From contig CAZKVQ010000005.1 in assembly GCA_964556255.1 (NCBI GenBank), positions 1 to 64,000 of the forward strand: 64,000 bases of DNA. Reading direction: 5' to 3'. Below the pieces are notes generated by a model. That model ran no database searches. It was not told where the DNA came from and was given only the letters and a program-made list of their open reading frames with translations. The translations under genes and the position numbers were made by a program. Origin of the DNA: JACJWR01 sp964556255. GTDB lineage: Bacteria; Actinomycetota; Actinomycetes; S36-B12; UBA10799. Below are positions 34,215-43,139 of the stretch, in pieces (position 1 is the stretch's first letter; each line of letters starts with the position of its first letter).

Positions 34215-36548
34215 TCAGTCCACTCTGAGGTCGGTCACACCCGGACCGTCGGAGTTGTCTGCCGATAGAGTCCCGTCACCGCCTGGGGACTGTTCCGCGT
34301 CGATGTCGGATCCTTCACCCGTCGCTGCCACAGTGCCGGGTGTCGCGTCGCCCGGTTCTGCCGCGCTGCCGGCCCCCGCAAGCCCGGCCACCCGTCGCCA
34401 ACCCAGGTATCCGAGGGCCGCCAGCCCTACCGCCACTCCCCCGACGACTCCCCAGTTGATCCCTTCATCGGCCTCCGCCGCTGGCTGCATCTGGTACACG
34501 TAGGCGACCCGGCCGGTGGCGCCTGTGGGCACGCCGTAGGGCATGGCGTCGGTTGTCCTACCGTCAGTTGCAGTGAGATAGGCCCGAGCGAACGCCGGAT
34601 CCTTCGACGCGTTCACCACTTCGGTGTAGATCTTCGACGTGCCGTCCTTCTGCAGTTGGCGGGCGCCCTCGGACACCTGAGAACTGCCGGTCGCTAGTTG
34701 CGAAGTGCCATCAGACAGTTGCTTCGCCCCACCGCTGACCTCGCCGAGACCCGATGTCAGCTGCGATGACCCGGCTGTGAGCTCGTTGGCCCCGGCGGTC
34801 GACTGGTCGGCGCCTGTGGCCAGTCGAGTTGCGTTCACCGCCGCGTAGTTCAAACCCGCCGTTAGCGCCGTCAGCCCCTCGTAGACCCCTGGCGACGTCG
34901 GATCGCCACTGACCAGCTTGGCGGCGACCCCGGCCAGACCCAGCTGTAGACCTCCGGTCGCCTTGGCGAGGATCTCCGCGCCTCCCGAACTCAGCCGCAC
35001 CTCGCCGGCAGACAGGTTGACTTGCAGCCGAGCGTCGCCACTGGTCTGCTGTGCTGCCAACTGCGATGCGAAGGCAGCGTCGAGATCTGCGAGTGCGGTC
35101 TGAAGGTCGTCGCATCCCGGCGGCGATGTTGCGCACAGTTTGAAGCTCGCGGTGACGACCGCCGCCCGGGCCTCCAGCAGTTTGACTTGGGAAGCGGACA
35201 ACTGGGTCTCCACTTGGGCCATCTGCGTCTCGGCTACCTGGGTCAAGGCGTCGGCGACGTCACGGAGCTTCGACGCCAACTCCTCCGCTCCTAGGTTGGC
35301 CGCCGCGGCAACCTTGTACAACGACGGGCCACTCGCCTCCGTTGACGATCCGACGACTGCCGCGAGTTGGGCCACGGCGTCTGCCAATGTCTGCGAGGTC
35401 TCGGCCGCATAGGGCAATCCGGCAGGTCCGGCCAGCTGCCGTAGCCCCTCACTGATCTGGGAGAGGCCACCTGACAGGGCAGCGAGATTGTCGGTGATGG
35501 TCTGCGATCCCGACTGGGCCTGTTGGGCGCCGGCGGCGAGGGCGTCAGTGCTCGCCTGGAGTTGCATGAGTCCCTCGGTTACCTGGGAACTCCCCTGGGC
35601 GAGCTTCAGGGTCGACTCGTCGATACTCCCCAGTCCCTGCGCGAGGCTCGTGTTGCCTTCGAGCGTCTTGTCCAGCAGTCCAGTCGAGAAGTTGACACTC
35701 GGATCCTCCCCCGACGTGACCGGAACGACTTCCATCCGAACCTCAGGCGTGGCCAGAGAGGTAGCGGAGATGCGTAGCGTCGCCTTCTGTGTGTAGTCGC
35801 CCAGTGGCGGATAGAGCACCAGGTTCCACGTCAATTGAGTGCGCCCCTCGCGGGTCGTCTCCTTGACCGCGCCCGGCGCCGCGACCAGCTTCTGTCCGGG
35901 TTCCAGCACTACCCGCAGAGTGCCGGCGAAGGGCGCGAACACCGGCTTCTTCTCGGTGTGCACGGTCCCCTGCGCGTCGGTGTACTTGATCTCCTGTTGA
36001 CGTGCAGTGGTGTTGGTGACCGTGTAGGTGATCGTGAGTTCGCCGGTCGTACCCGGAATGCTCTGCGGCTCAACCGCGACACCGGCCCGCTGGTATTCGG
36101 CATGCAGGGCAACCGGTAGGGGTTTGCCGAACTTGGCCTGCGTGGTCACCACGGGTGTCTTGCCGCCCACGGTCACGACTGCTGCGGCCCCCTGGGTTTT
36201 GGGTGCACCGCGCTGCCCCACGTACTTGAGATCCGTGGTGGAGGTCGGGTTCTCGTAGGTCGCGCTCGGCAGGTCCGTCGCCGATAGCTGGTCGACCAGG
36301 GTTGCGCTCACCGGTAGCCCGGAGGGATTGAGGTCGGCCACCACCAACTCGTTGTCGACCAGTCGTGAGTCGCCCGGAGACGATGGATTCGGTGTCGGCC
36401 CGGAAGCCAACGGCGAAGCCGCAGCAGAAACGGATAGCAGCACCGGCAGGACCACCGTCAGGGTCCCAGCGGCGGTACCCCTGCGCCGCCAACCGGAGCA
36501 CCGCTGTCGCGACATCAAACCATTGTGGCCCCACTGACCCCCGGTCAT
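34215..36548 (-). CDS. Secreted, membrane-anchored heptad-repeat protein (YhgE/Pip-like)
   Basis: 777 residues. An amino-terminal signal segment (TLTVVLPVLLSVSAAASPLA), a domain of about 230 residues, then a long coiled region with LxxG heptads (SQVTEGLMQL, ALSGGLSQISEGLRQL, SSQLTSGLGEVSGGAKQLSDG). Near the end is a single membrane helix (NWGVVGGVAVGLAALGYLGW) with a short acidic cytosolic tail. The heptads resemble those of YhgE/Pip-type surface proteins. Its ATG overlaps the stop of the MMPL exporter gene (ATGA), implying a dedicated partnership, perhaps as an extracytoplasmic adaptor; that is inference. Confidence 0.75.
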   Translation of the reverse strand: MTGGQWGHNGLMSRQRCSGWRRRGTAAGTLTVVLPVLLSVSAAASPLASGPTPNPSSPGDSRLVDNELVVADLNPSGLPVSATLVDQLSATDLPSATYENPTSTTDLKYVGQRGAPKTQGAAAVVTVGGKTPVVTTQAKFGKPLPVALHAEYQRAGVAVEPQSIPGTTGELTITYTVTNTTARQQEIKYTDAQGTVHTEKKPVFAPFAGTLRVVLEPGQKLVAAPGAVKETTREGRTQLTWNLVLYPPLGDYTQKATLRISATSLATPEVRMEVVPVTSGEDPSVNFSTGLLDKTLEGNTSLAQGLGSIDESTLKLAQGSSQVTEGLMQLQASTDALAAGAQQAQSGSQTITDNLAALSGGLSQISEGLRQLAGPAGLPYAAETSQTLADAVAQLAAVVGSSTEASGPSLYKVAAAANLGAEELASKLRDVADALTQVAETQMAQVETQLSASQVKLLEARAAVVTASFKLCATSPPGCDDLQTALADLDAAFASQLAAQQTSGDARLQVNLSAGEVRLSSGGAEILAKATGGLQLGLAGVAAKLVSGDPTSPGVYEGLTALTAGLNYAAVNATRLATGADQSTAGANELTAGSSQLTSGLGEVSGGAKQLSDGTSQLATGSSQVSEGARQLQKDGTSKIYTEVVNASKDPAFARAYLTATDGRTTDAMPYGVPTGATGRVAYVYQMQPAAEADEGINWGVVGGVAVGLAALGYLGWRRVAGLAGAGSAAEPGDATPGTVAATGEGSDIDAEQSPGGDGTLSADNSDGPGVTDLRVD

Positions 36549-39532
36549 GAGGAACGACCCTCGGCATCGTTCGGCCCTTTGGGCGATTCCCCGAACCCGG
36601 GAACGGGGGAACTTCTGGAACCTGCCGCTGGCGATCGCATCGGCTCCGGTGGGACGTCGTTCGCCACCGGCCCATCACCCGGGGAGGAGACTGCCGCGAC
36701 GTCCTGCACCTCCCCTGGACGACCCCACGCTCGGTCGCGTACGAAGGACCGCCCAGCGGCAGCGACCAGCATTGCCATCAGCCCAGGCAGGATGGCAGCG
36801 ACCAGCACCTGACTGGCTGGGGTGCCCTCACCGGACAGGGCGGCCACGGCGTCGGGTACTACCGCCATCCGGGCAACGACCAGGCAGCATGCCCCTAGCG
36901 CCGCGGGCAACCAGATTGATCGGACCCCGGCGAAGATCACGACGATCCCCAGCATCACGACCGCCCACGCCAGCAGCCAGCTGGAGGTACGCCCAGGGTC
37001 ACCGAACGATGCGACGACGCCCGCGGTGAAGGCCATGAGGCCCGCACCGCAGATGAAACTGACTGCGCGACTACCCAGTCCCGCGGCGCCCGCCGCTCGT
37101 GCCGGCATCGCGCTGATGAGTCCGCCGGCCACTGCGGAGAGCGCGGCCGCCGGCAGGAGCAGCCCATTTGAGGAGTCGACCAGGTAGGCGAGCAACCAGG
37201 CAACCAGGATGCCGACCACCGCCCAGAGTGCGGCCAAGAACGCCGGGCCCCGTCGGGCGAGATGCCTCGTCCGGCCGGATGACGGGACGGCGTCAAATGC
37301 CCGCGGGTCGCCTTCCACTGCGACGTGGGGCAGCAGCCGCCCGAGCCAGCCCGGCAACCACCAGGTTCCCTTCTGGGCGAGCACCATGATGGCCGGTACC
37401 AACAGACACCGAACGATAGTGGCGTCGACGAAGACCGCAGTGGCCAGACCGACACCGAACATCTTCACGATGGCGTTGTCGGAGAGGACGAAGCTGCCGA
37501 ACACAGCACACATGATCAGGGCAGCCGACGTGACGACCTTGCCGGTATCGGCAAGGCCTCGCCGAACAGCCACCGTCATGTCGCCGGTGCGCTCCCAATG
37601 CTCACGGAACGCGGTCAATAGGAAGACCTCGTAATCCATAGAGAGTCCGAACAGCACAGCAAACATCATCATCGGCACGTAGGACTCGATCGGGATTGGA
37701 CCTTCCAGCCCCAGAAGTTGCGACCCCCAGCCCCACTGGAACACGGCCGTGACCACTCCGTAGGCGGCCGCGATCGACAGAAGGTTCATCACGGCGGCCT
37801 TCAACGGAATCAGCAGTGAGCGGTAGGCGATCATCAGCAGCACGAAGGACAGCGAGACGACCCCAAGGATGAACCAGGGCGTTCGGGCCGCGATCAGTTC
37901 GCTCAGGTCTGTGGTGGCGGCCGTTACGCCACCGACATGTGGTGACATCCCCTGACCAGCGACCGCCGCTGGCAGGACGTCTTCTCGCAGCGTCGCCACC
38001 AGGTCCTCGGTGCGCGGATCTGCTCCCGAGAATGCAGGTTGCACCCGGATGATGGCCACCCCGCCGTCGGTGCTGACTATTGGGGCGTCGGCACTGGTGA
38101 CCCCCGGGGTCGCGGCCAGAGTCTCGCGCAACTGGACCAATCGCGGGTCCGCCGTCCGCGGGTCGCCACCGCCACCGTCTGCGGAGGTCGTAGCAGGTGA
38201 CTGAGCTTCGGTTCCCGCAGGGGCGGCCGCGGGTGCGTACAGGCTCGCGACGATGGCCAGCGGGGCAGTAGCACCGGGACCGAATGCCTGCGTCGTGAGG
38301 TCATAGGCCTGACGGGCAGTGGTCTCCGGCGGCAGAATCCCGGCGTCCGCGTGTCCCAGGTTGAGTGACAAAGTCGGTGCCGCCAGCGCGAGCAGCAGCA
38401 GGGTGGACCCTATGGCGAACGGCCAGGGTCGGCGGGTGACGGCGGTGGCCAACCTGGCCCACATGCTGCGATCGAGGTGTTCATCGCCGCTGTCGGTGGA
38501 ATCGTCGACGTCTTCGACCCCACCGCCGCGAAGGATTCTCGGACCCAACATGCCCAGCACTGCAGGCACGAAGGTCACCGACGCGAGTACCGCGACCGCT
38601 ACCACTATCGCTGCTGCATAACCCAGCCACGCGAGGAAACTCAGACCCGTCAGGGCCAGGCCGCAGACAGCCGCTACCAGGGTGCTGCCCGCGAAAATGA
38701 TGCCCGCGCCAGCAGTTCCACTCGTTCGCCCCACGGCATCCGGAACGGCGAATCCTTGGCGAAGCAGTTGACGATGCCGAACCACGAGGAACAGGGCGTA
38801 GTCGATCCCCACGCCCAGCCCGAGCATCGTGCCGAGGGTGGGTGCAACGTCGGGGATGAACACGATCCGGTTCAGCAAGGAGACAATCGTGAGCCCGATT
38901 CCAACTGCCAGCAAGGCATTGGCCAACGGCAGCAGGGTGGCCGAAAGCCGACGCATCGAGAGGAACAACACCACAACTGCGGCGAGCAGCCCGATGATCT
39001 CGGACAGGTGCGTGTCGGGCGTGGACACTTTCTGCCCGAGGAAGCCGCCCAAAGCAACCTCGGTTCGCTCCCCCTCCACCGCATCCTGCGCCGACGCCAG
39101 CACCTCCTCTCCGACGGAGGTCTCGGCGGCGTCGTTCTCATTCACGGTGACGTTGACCAGTACTGTGTGCCGATCGGCCGACAGTTGGCCGGGGAAATCA
39201 GCGGGGGTGGTGACAGCTGTGACTGACGGGTTCGCCAGGAGGGCGTCGGCTACGCGCTCCACCTCCGCCTGACCCGCTGCCGACCCGAAATCAACAGCGT
39301 CGTTGTGCAGTAGCACCGGATTGGCGTCGGCCGCGGTCCCCGGGAAAGCCTGTCCGAGTAGTTCTTGGGCAGCAGCGCTATCCGTGCCGGACAGGGTGAA
39401 CGTGCTCGGGGGGTTGCCACCGATGGCTTTGTTGAGGCCACCCAGACCGAGGAGCACGGCGACCCACAGGATGACCACCAGCAAGGCGTGCTCGGCACAC
39501 CATCGCGACAGTCGGTACAGCAGCCTGGTCAC
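36545..39532 (-). CDS. MMPL/RND family exporter
   Basis: 995 residues. Twelve-helix RND architecture with two large extracytoplasmic loops: the first after helix 1 (residues about 45-190), the second after helix 7 (about 390-560). Family motifs include LGLGVGIDYALFLVVRHR and FGLSMDYEVFLLTAFREHW, where Asp-Tyr pairs serve proton coupling. A carboxy-terminal extension of about 250 residues adds further helices and a cytosolic tail, longer than in basic MMPL proteins. It probably exports lipids or peptides. The start is the GTG at 39532; no strong promoter is visible. Confidence 0.9.
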   Translation of the reverse strand: MTRLLYRLSRWCAEHALLVVILWVAVLLGLGGLNKAIGGNPPSTFTLSGTDSAAAQELLGQAFPGTAADANPVLLHNDAVDFGSAAGQAEVERVADALLANPSVTAVTTPADFPGQLSADRHTVLVNVTVNENDAAETSVGEEVLASAQDAVEGERTEVALGGFLGQKVSTPDTHLSEIIGLLAAVVVLFLSMRRLSATLLPLANALLAVGIGLTIVSLLNRIVFIPDVAPTLGTMLGLGVGIDYALFLVVRHRQLLRQGFAVPDAVGRTSGTAGAGIIFAGSTLVAAVCGLALTGLSFLAWLGYAAAIVVAVAVLASVTFVPAVLGMLGPRILRGGGVEDVDDSTDSGDEHLDRSMWARLATAVTRRPWPFAIGSTLLLLALAAPTLSLNLGHADAGILPPETTARQAYDLTTQAFGPGATAPLAIVASLYAPAAAPAGTEAQSPATTSADGGGGDPRTADPRLVQLRETLAATPGVTSADAPIVSTDGGVAIIRVQPAFSGADPRTEDLVATLREDVLPAAVAGQGMSPHVGGVTAATTDLSELIAARTPWFILGVVSLSFVLLMIAYRSLLIPLKAAVMNLLSIAAAYGVVTAVFQWGWGSQLLGLEGPIPIESYVPMMMFAVLFGLSMDYEVFLLTAFREHWERTGDMTVAVRRGLADTGKVVTSAALIMCAVFGSFVLSDNAIVKMFGVGLATAVFVDATIVRCLLVPAIMVLAQKGTWWLPGWLGRLLPHVAVEGDPRAFDAVPSSGRTRHLARRGPAFLAALWAVVGILVAWLLAYLVDSSNGLLLPAAALSAVAGGLISAMPARAAGAAGLGSRAVSFICGAGLMAFTAGVVASFGDPGRTSSWLLAWAVVMLGIVVIFAGVRSIWLPAALGACCLVVARMAVVPDAVAALSGEGTPASQVLVAAILPGLMAMLVAAAGRSFVRDRAWGRPGEVQDVAAVSSPGDGPVANDVPPEPMRSPAAGSRSSPVPGFGESPKGPNDAEGRSS

Positions 39533-39644
39533 GCCTGCATCGTGACACGCCTGGCGATGCGGTATGGCCTTATTGCCGTGCTGGCATTAACAAGGCCGGT
39601 GTCGGCACTCGGGCGCGGGACGGCCCGTCCAGAACGGTCCCGCG

Positions 39645-41438
39645 TCAGTCCAGATAGTCGCGCAGCACCTGTGACCGGCTCGGATGGCGGAGTTTCGACA
39701 TAGTCTTCGACTCGATCTGTCGGATGCGTTCGCGAGTCACCCCGTAGACCTTGCCGATCTCATCCAGCGTCTTCGGTTGGCCGTCGGTCAGGCCGAAGCG
39801 CATCTTGACGACCCCGGCCTCCCGTTCGCTCAGGGTCTCCAAGACCCCCTGCAACTGTTCCTGCAGCAGCGTGAAGCAGACGGCATCGGCGGGCACGATG
39901 GCCTCGGAGTCCTCGATCAGGTCGCCGAACTCGGTATCGCCGTCCTCGCCGNNNNNNNNNNGGTGTGCAGCGAGATCGGCTCGCGGCCGTACTTCTGCAC
40001 CTCGATGACCTTCTCTGGGGTCATGTCCAGCTCTTTGGCAAGCTCCTCGGGCGTGGCATCCCTACCAAGATCCTGGGTCATCTGGCGCTGCACTCTGGCC
40101 AGCTTGTTGATGACCTCCACCATGTGGACCGGAATGCGGATGGTCCGTGCCTGGTCTGCCATCGCACGCGTGATCGCCTGGCGGATCCACCACGTGGCGT
40201 AGGTGGAGAACTTGTAGCCCTTGGTGTAGTCGAACTTCTCAACAGCCCGGATGAGGCCCAGGTTGCCCTCCTGGATCAGGTCGAGGAAAAGCATGCCGCG
40301 GCCCGTGTAACGTTTGGCCAGCGAAACCACCAGCCGCAAGTTGGCCTCGAGAAGGTGACGCTTGGCGGCCATCCCGTCGGCTGCAATCCATTCCAGGTCC
40401 AGCCGGAGCTCGTCATCATCGACGCCCTCCGCCAACTTCTCCTCTGCGAACAACCCCGCCTCGATGCGCTTGGCCAGTTCGACTTCCTGCTCGGCATTGA
40501 GCAGCGGCACCCGACCGATCTGCTTGAGGTAGTCCTTGACGGGGTCCGCCGTCGCACCGGCCTGGTGAACCTGCTGCACCGGTTCGTCCGTGTCATCGAC
40601 GTCGGAGATCACCAGTTCCTCGACCTCGGGCTCATCCGACTTGGGGGCCTTTGCCTCCTTGGCGGCCTCTTTCTCCAATTCCGGACGGACCTCCTTGAGG
40701 TCCTCTTCCAACTCCTCTTCGAGTTCGACCTCCAGCGCGGCTGCCGCGCTTAGGTCAACGACAACCTCGACATCGCCCTCGGCGACGATGACCTCGGCCA
40801 GTTCGTCCTCGAGACTCGGGTCGATCGCCTCCGTTGCGGCTGTCTCCTCGGCGGCCGACGAGCGCGTCTTGGTGGCGGACTTCTTCGCGGCTGGCGCCTT
40901 CTTTGCCGGGGTAGACCGCTTCGTTGCGGCGGCGGTCTTCGCGACAACCTTCGGAGTCGCCTTGGTCGCGGCCGACTTCTTGGCAGGGGTCTTGGCGACA
41001 GCCTTGGCCGGCGCAGCCTTCTTCGCGGGAGCCGAGTTCTTGGTCGCCGATTTCGAGGCCGACTTGCTCGCGGCGGGTGCCTTCGCCGCGGGCGCCTTCT
41101 TCGCCGCCGCGGGCTTCTTCGCCGCCGCGGACTTCTTCGCCGCGGCCGCCTTCGCCGGGGCCGCCTTCTTCGCCGCCGCGGGCTTCTTGGCCGCAGCCGC
41201 TTTCGCCGGGGCCGCCTTCTTCGCCGCCGCGGGCTCCTTGGCCGCCGCGGGCTTCTTCGCAGCAGCCGCCTTCGCCGGGGCCGCCTTCTTCGCCGCCGTN
41301 NNNNNNNNNCACAGACGCCTTCTTGGTCGCGGCGGGCTTCTTGGTGGCAGCCGCCTTCTTCGCCGCTGGTGCCTTCTTTGCTGCTTGCTTATTGGTTCGG
41401 GTTGTAACCGTCTTCGCTGCGGTCTTGGCGCTCGCCAC
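39645..41438 (-). CDS. sigA: Principal RNA polymerase sigma factor (RpoD/HrdB/SigA type), two assembly gaps
   Basis: Group 1 sigma-70 factor. The amino terminus is an Ala/Lys/Pro-rich extension of about 200 residues, then an acidic stretch. Next come region 1.2 (DPVKDYLKQIGRVPLLNAEQE), region 2 (NLRLVVSLAKRYTGRGM, EKFDYTKGYKFSTYATWWIR), region 3 (IRIPVHMVEVINKL) and region 4 (SEREAGVVKMRFGL, GVTRERIRQIESK). It should drive housekeeping transcription. The GTG at 41438 follows GGAAGG by six bases. Two ten-N gaps split the frame; judged by the conserved HTPLGEDGD, the 3' gap hides only about five bases. A TTGACA lies upstream (41550-41555), without a good -10 box. Confidence 0.95.
39952..39961. 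other. Assembly gap (10 N) inside sigA
   Basis: Falls in the conserved ISLHT-PL-GEDGD segment between regions 3 and 4. Family conservation implies that about five bases are missing rather than ten. Confidence 0.98.
41090..41299 (-). repeat. Lys/Ala repeat units in the sigma factor extension
   Basis: The peptide KKAAPAKAAAAKKPAAA recurs. At DNA level TTCGCCGGGG recurs at 41151, 41202 and 41271, giving spacings of 51 and 69 bp (17 and 23 codons). The array runs into the gap at 41300, which it probably caused. Confidence 0.8.
41300..41309. other. Assembly gap (10 N) in the sigma factor repeat region
   Basis: Borders the Lys/Ala repeat array. The frames on the two sides differ, so the true length is unknown, and repeat units may be missing. 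Confidence 0.98.
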
Positions 41439-41493
41439 TTAGGACCTTCCGTGCTCAGTTGTTGGTGCCCGGTCAATGGATGCCGACTGTGCC

Positions 41494-41518
41494 ATCCTCC
41501 GCTCTCCGAACGGAGGAT
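41494..41518 (-). promoter_or_regulatory. Stem-loop in the sigA upstream region
   Basis: ATCCTCCG and CGGAGGAT form a perfect 8-bp stem with a 9-nt loop, 56 bp before the sigA start codon. If transcription starts upstream of it, this is a 5' leader hairpin. It could instead be a protein-binding palindrome. Confidence 0.4.
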
Positions 41519-41645
41519 GAACCGCTTTCGGACACGACGAAGGACTTACTGTCAAGCCCTGCTGTCTAGCGCTAACGATGTCACACGCCCTGGTATTCCC
41601 GATCCCTGACCCGCCGCGGTGCCCGCAATTCCACATGCGTCGCCA

Positions 41646-42611
41646 TCAGTGCCCTTCCGGCAGTACCTCCTCGGACGCGCTGGTTGACCCTGACGAGCGC
41701 AAGATCACCACAATCGCGACGACGACGAGCGCAACGCCGACCAACTGCAGCCAGGATGGTCGCTCGCTGAGGAACAGCCAACCAAGGCCAACCGCCAGCA
41801 CTGGCTCCAGTGTGGCGACAACCGATGCCTGGGAGGGCGCCAGATAGGCCAGGCCGGCACTCAACAGACCGAAGGCACACACCGTGGACAGCACCGCCAT
41901 GCCGACGGTCATGGCCACCCCGACAGCGTCATCGGGACCATGCGACCCGGTGACGATCGCAGCAAGGGTGAAGGACAAGGCGCCACCGGTAAGGATGAGT
42001 GTCGTTGCTCGCAGGCTGCCGACCTGCGCGACGGCCGAGCTGTTGCTGACGACGTACACGGCGTAGGTCACCGAGGCGCCTACCAGCAACGCCACGCCGG
42101 CGCCGGCCTGGGGGCCGGCAGCTGCTCCGCTCGCGAAGGAACCGACCGCGAGCCCCGCACCCACGACTGCAGCAGCCGTGCAGGCAATAACAACCCCGCC
42201 TGGAGATGTGCGGTGCAGGAATGCAGTGATGATCACAACCCAGGCAGGAAATAGGAACAGCAGCACCTCGGCGATACCAGCGGTCAGATACTGCAGGCCG
42301 AAGAAGTAGAGGGCCACTTCCAGGGCGAGCAGAAGTCCCCCGAGGGCGAGCAATCTGAGACTGATAGCGATCGGTGGCAGCATCGGGTCATGGCGAGCAC
42401 CATCCCGCCGGACTCGCCGACAGCGCCACCACAAGATCAGCCACATCAGGGAGGCCGCGAGTACGAATCGCCAAGAGAGCAACGCGAACGGCTCTGAACC
42501 GTGGCGATAGGCGACCTTGCCGAACACCGGCATGATGGCGAATCCCAGGGCGGAACCCGCTACCAGCACTCCCCCTACGACGGCATCACGTTGACGTGAG
42601 TGCTCAGCCAT
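41646..42611 (-). CDS. EamA/DMT superfamily transporter
   Basis: 321 residues with ten predicted transmembrane helices in two EamA repeats. The first begins at LVAGSALGFAIMPVFGKVAY and the second at GVALLVGASVTYAVYVVSNS, each ending in the typical pattern (LYFFGLQYLTAGIAEVLLFL; YLAPSQASVVATLEPVLAVG). Members export metabolites or amino acids; the substrate cannot be told. The 207 bp between this gene and sigA hold only the sigA leader hairpin. The universal stress protein gene lies 30 bp upstream on the same strand. Confidence 0.9.
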   Translation of the reverse strand: MAEHSRQRDAVVGGVLVAGSALGFAIMPVFGKVAYRHGSEPFALLSWRFVLAASLMWLILWWRCRRVRRDGARHDPMLPPIAISLRLLALGGLLLALEVALYFFGLQYLTAGIAEVLLFLFPAWVVIITAFLHRTSPGGVVIACTAAAVVGAGLAVGSFASGAAAGPQAGAGVALLVGASVTYAVYVVSNSSAVAQVGSLRATTLILTGGALSFTLAAIVTGSHGPDDAVGVAMTVGMAVLSTVCAFGLLSAGLAYLAPSQASVVATLEPVLAVGLGWLFLSERPSWLQLVGVALVVVAIVVILRSSGSTSASEEVLPEGH

Positions 42612-42641
42612 CCAGGTAGCAACAACGTGCGACGTCGGATG

Positions 42642-43049
42642 TCACTGGTAGTCGGCCTTCACTGCCAGTACTGGGCACGGCGCCAGCATGAGCACCCGCT
42701 CAACCTCACTGCCCAGCAGAAGTTTCCCCACGGGGGTGCGCGAGCGAAGGCCGACCACAATGAGTTCGGCGTCGTACTCGCGGACCATGTCCACGATGTC
42801 TTCGGCCGGATCGTTCCCGCGCACAAGGTTCCTGACTTGGTAGGGCACGCCATCCGCTGCCAGTCGCTCTGTCACCTCATGCAATGCGCTCTTGACCGCC
42901 ACCGCCTCTTCGCCATCTGGGCTGAAGCCGCCACGCGCAGAGTGGGTAACCACCAATTGTGCGTTCCGGGATCGTGCCTCGTCCTCGGCCGCGTGCAGCG
43001 CGGCTGCTCCCTCTGGGGTATCCACGAATCCAACGACAATGGTCCTCAT
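42642..43049 (-). CDS. Universal stress protein (UspA family)
   Basis: 135 residues, one UspA domain. It starts MRTIVVGFVDTPEGAAALHAA and has the nucleotide-binding tail motif as GLRSRTPVGKLLLGSEVERVL, matching the G-x2-G-x9-G(S/T) pattern of ATP-binding members in modified form. A cytosolic stress or signalling protein; the precise role is unknown. The ATG at 43049 has a -10 box six bases upstream. Confidence 0.9.
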   Translation of the reverse strand: MRTIVVGFVDTPEGAAALHAAEDEARSRNAQLVVTHSARGGFSPDGEEAVAVKSALHEVTERLAADGVPYQVRNLVRGNDPAEDIVDMVREYDAELIVVGLRSRTPVGKLLLGSEVERVLMLAPCPVLAVKADYQ

Positions 43050-43055
43050 ACCCCC

Positions 43056-43061
43056 AGCCTA
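43056..43061 (-). promoter_or_regulatory. -10 box TAGGCT for the universal stress protein gene
   Basis: On the minus strand, TAGGCT is followed by 6 nt and the ATG at 43049. It may also drive the EamA gene downstream. Confidence 0.5.
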
Positions 43062-43139
43062 GCCAGACCTGGAGAGTTCACGCCCCCACCCGACCGGACG
43101 AGGTGGACGGTGTGTCGCCGGGACCGTGGGGGCGGCCTG

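Noticed and set aside
41090..41299. Repeat array as a CRISPR or satellite
   Set aside because: The repeats are in-frame codons for a Lys/Ala tail with no constant spacers; this is coding low complexity.
41527..41555. Sigma-70 promoter TTGACA for sigA
   Set aside because: The -35 box is perfect (41550-41555, minus strand), but the base run 17 nt downstream (TCCGAA) is a poor -10 box, so I did not list it as a feature.
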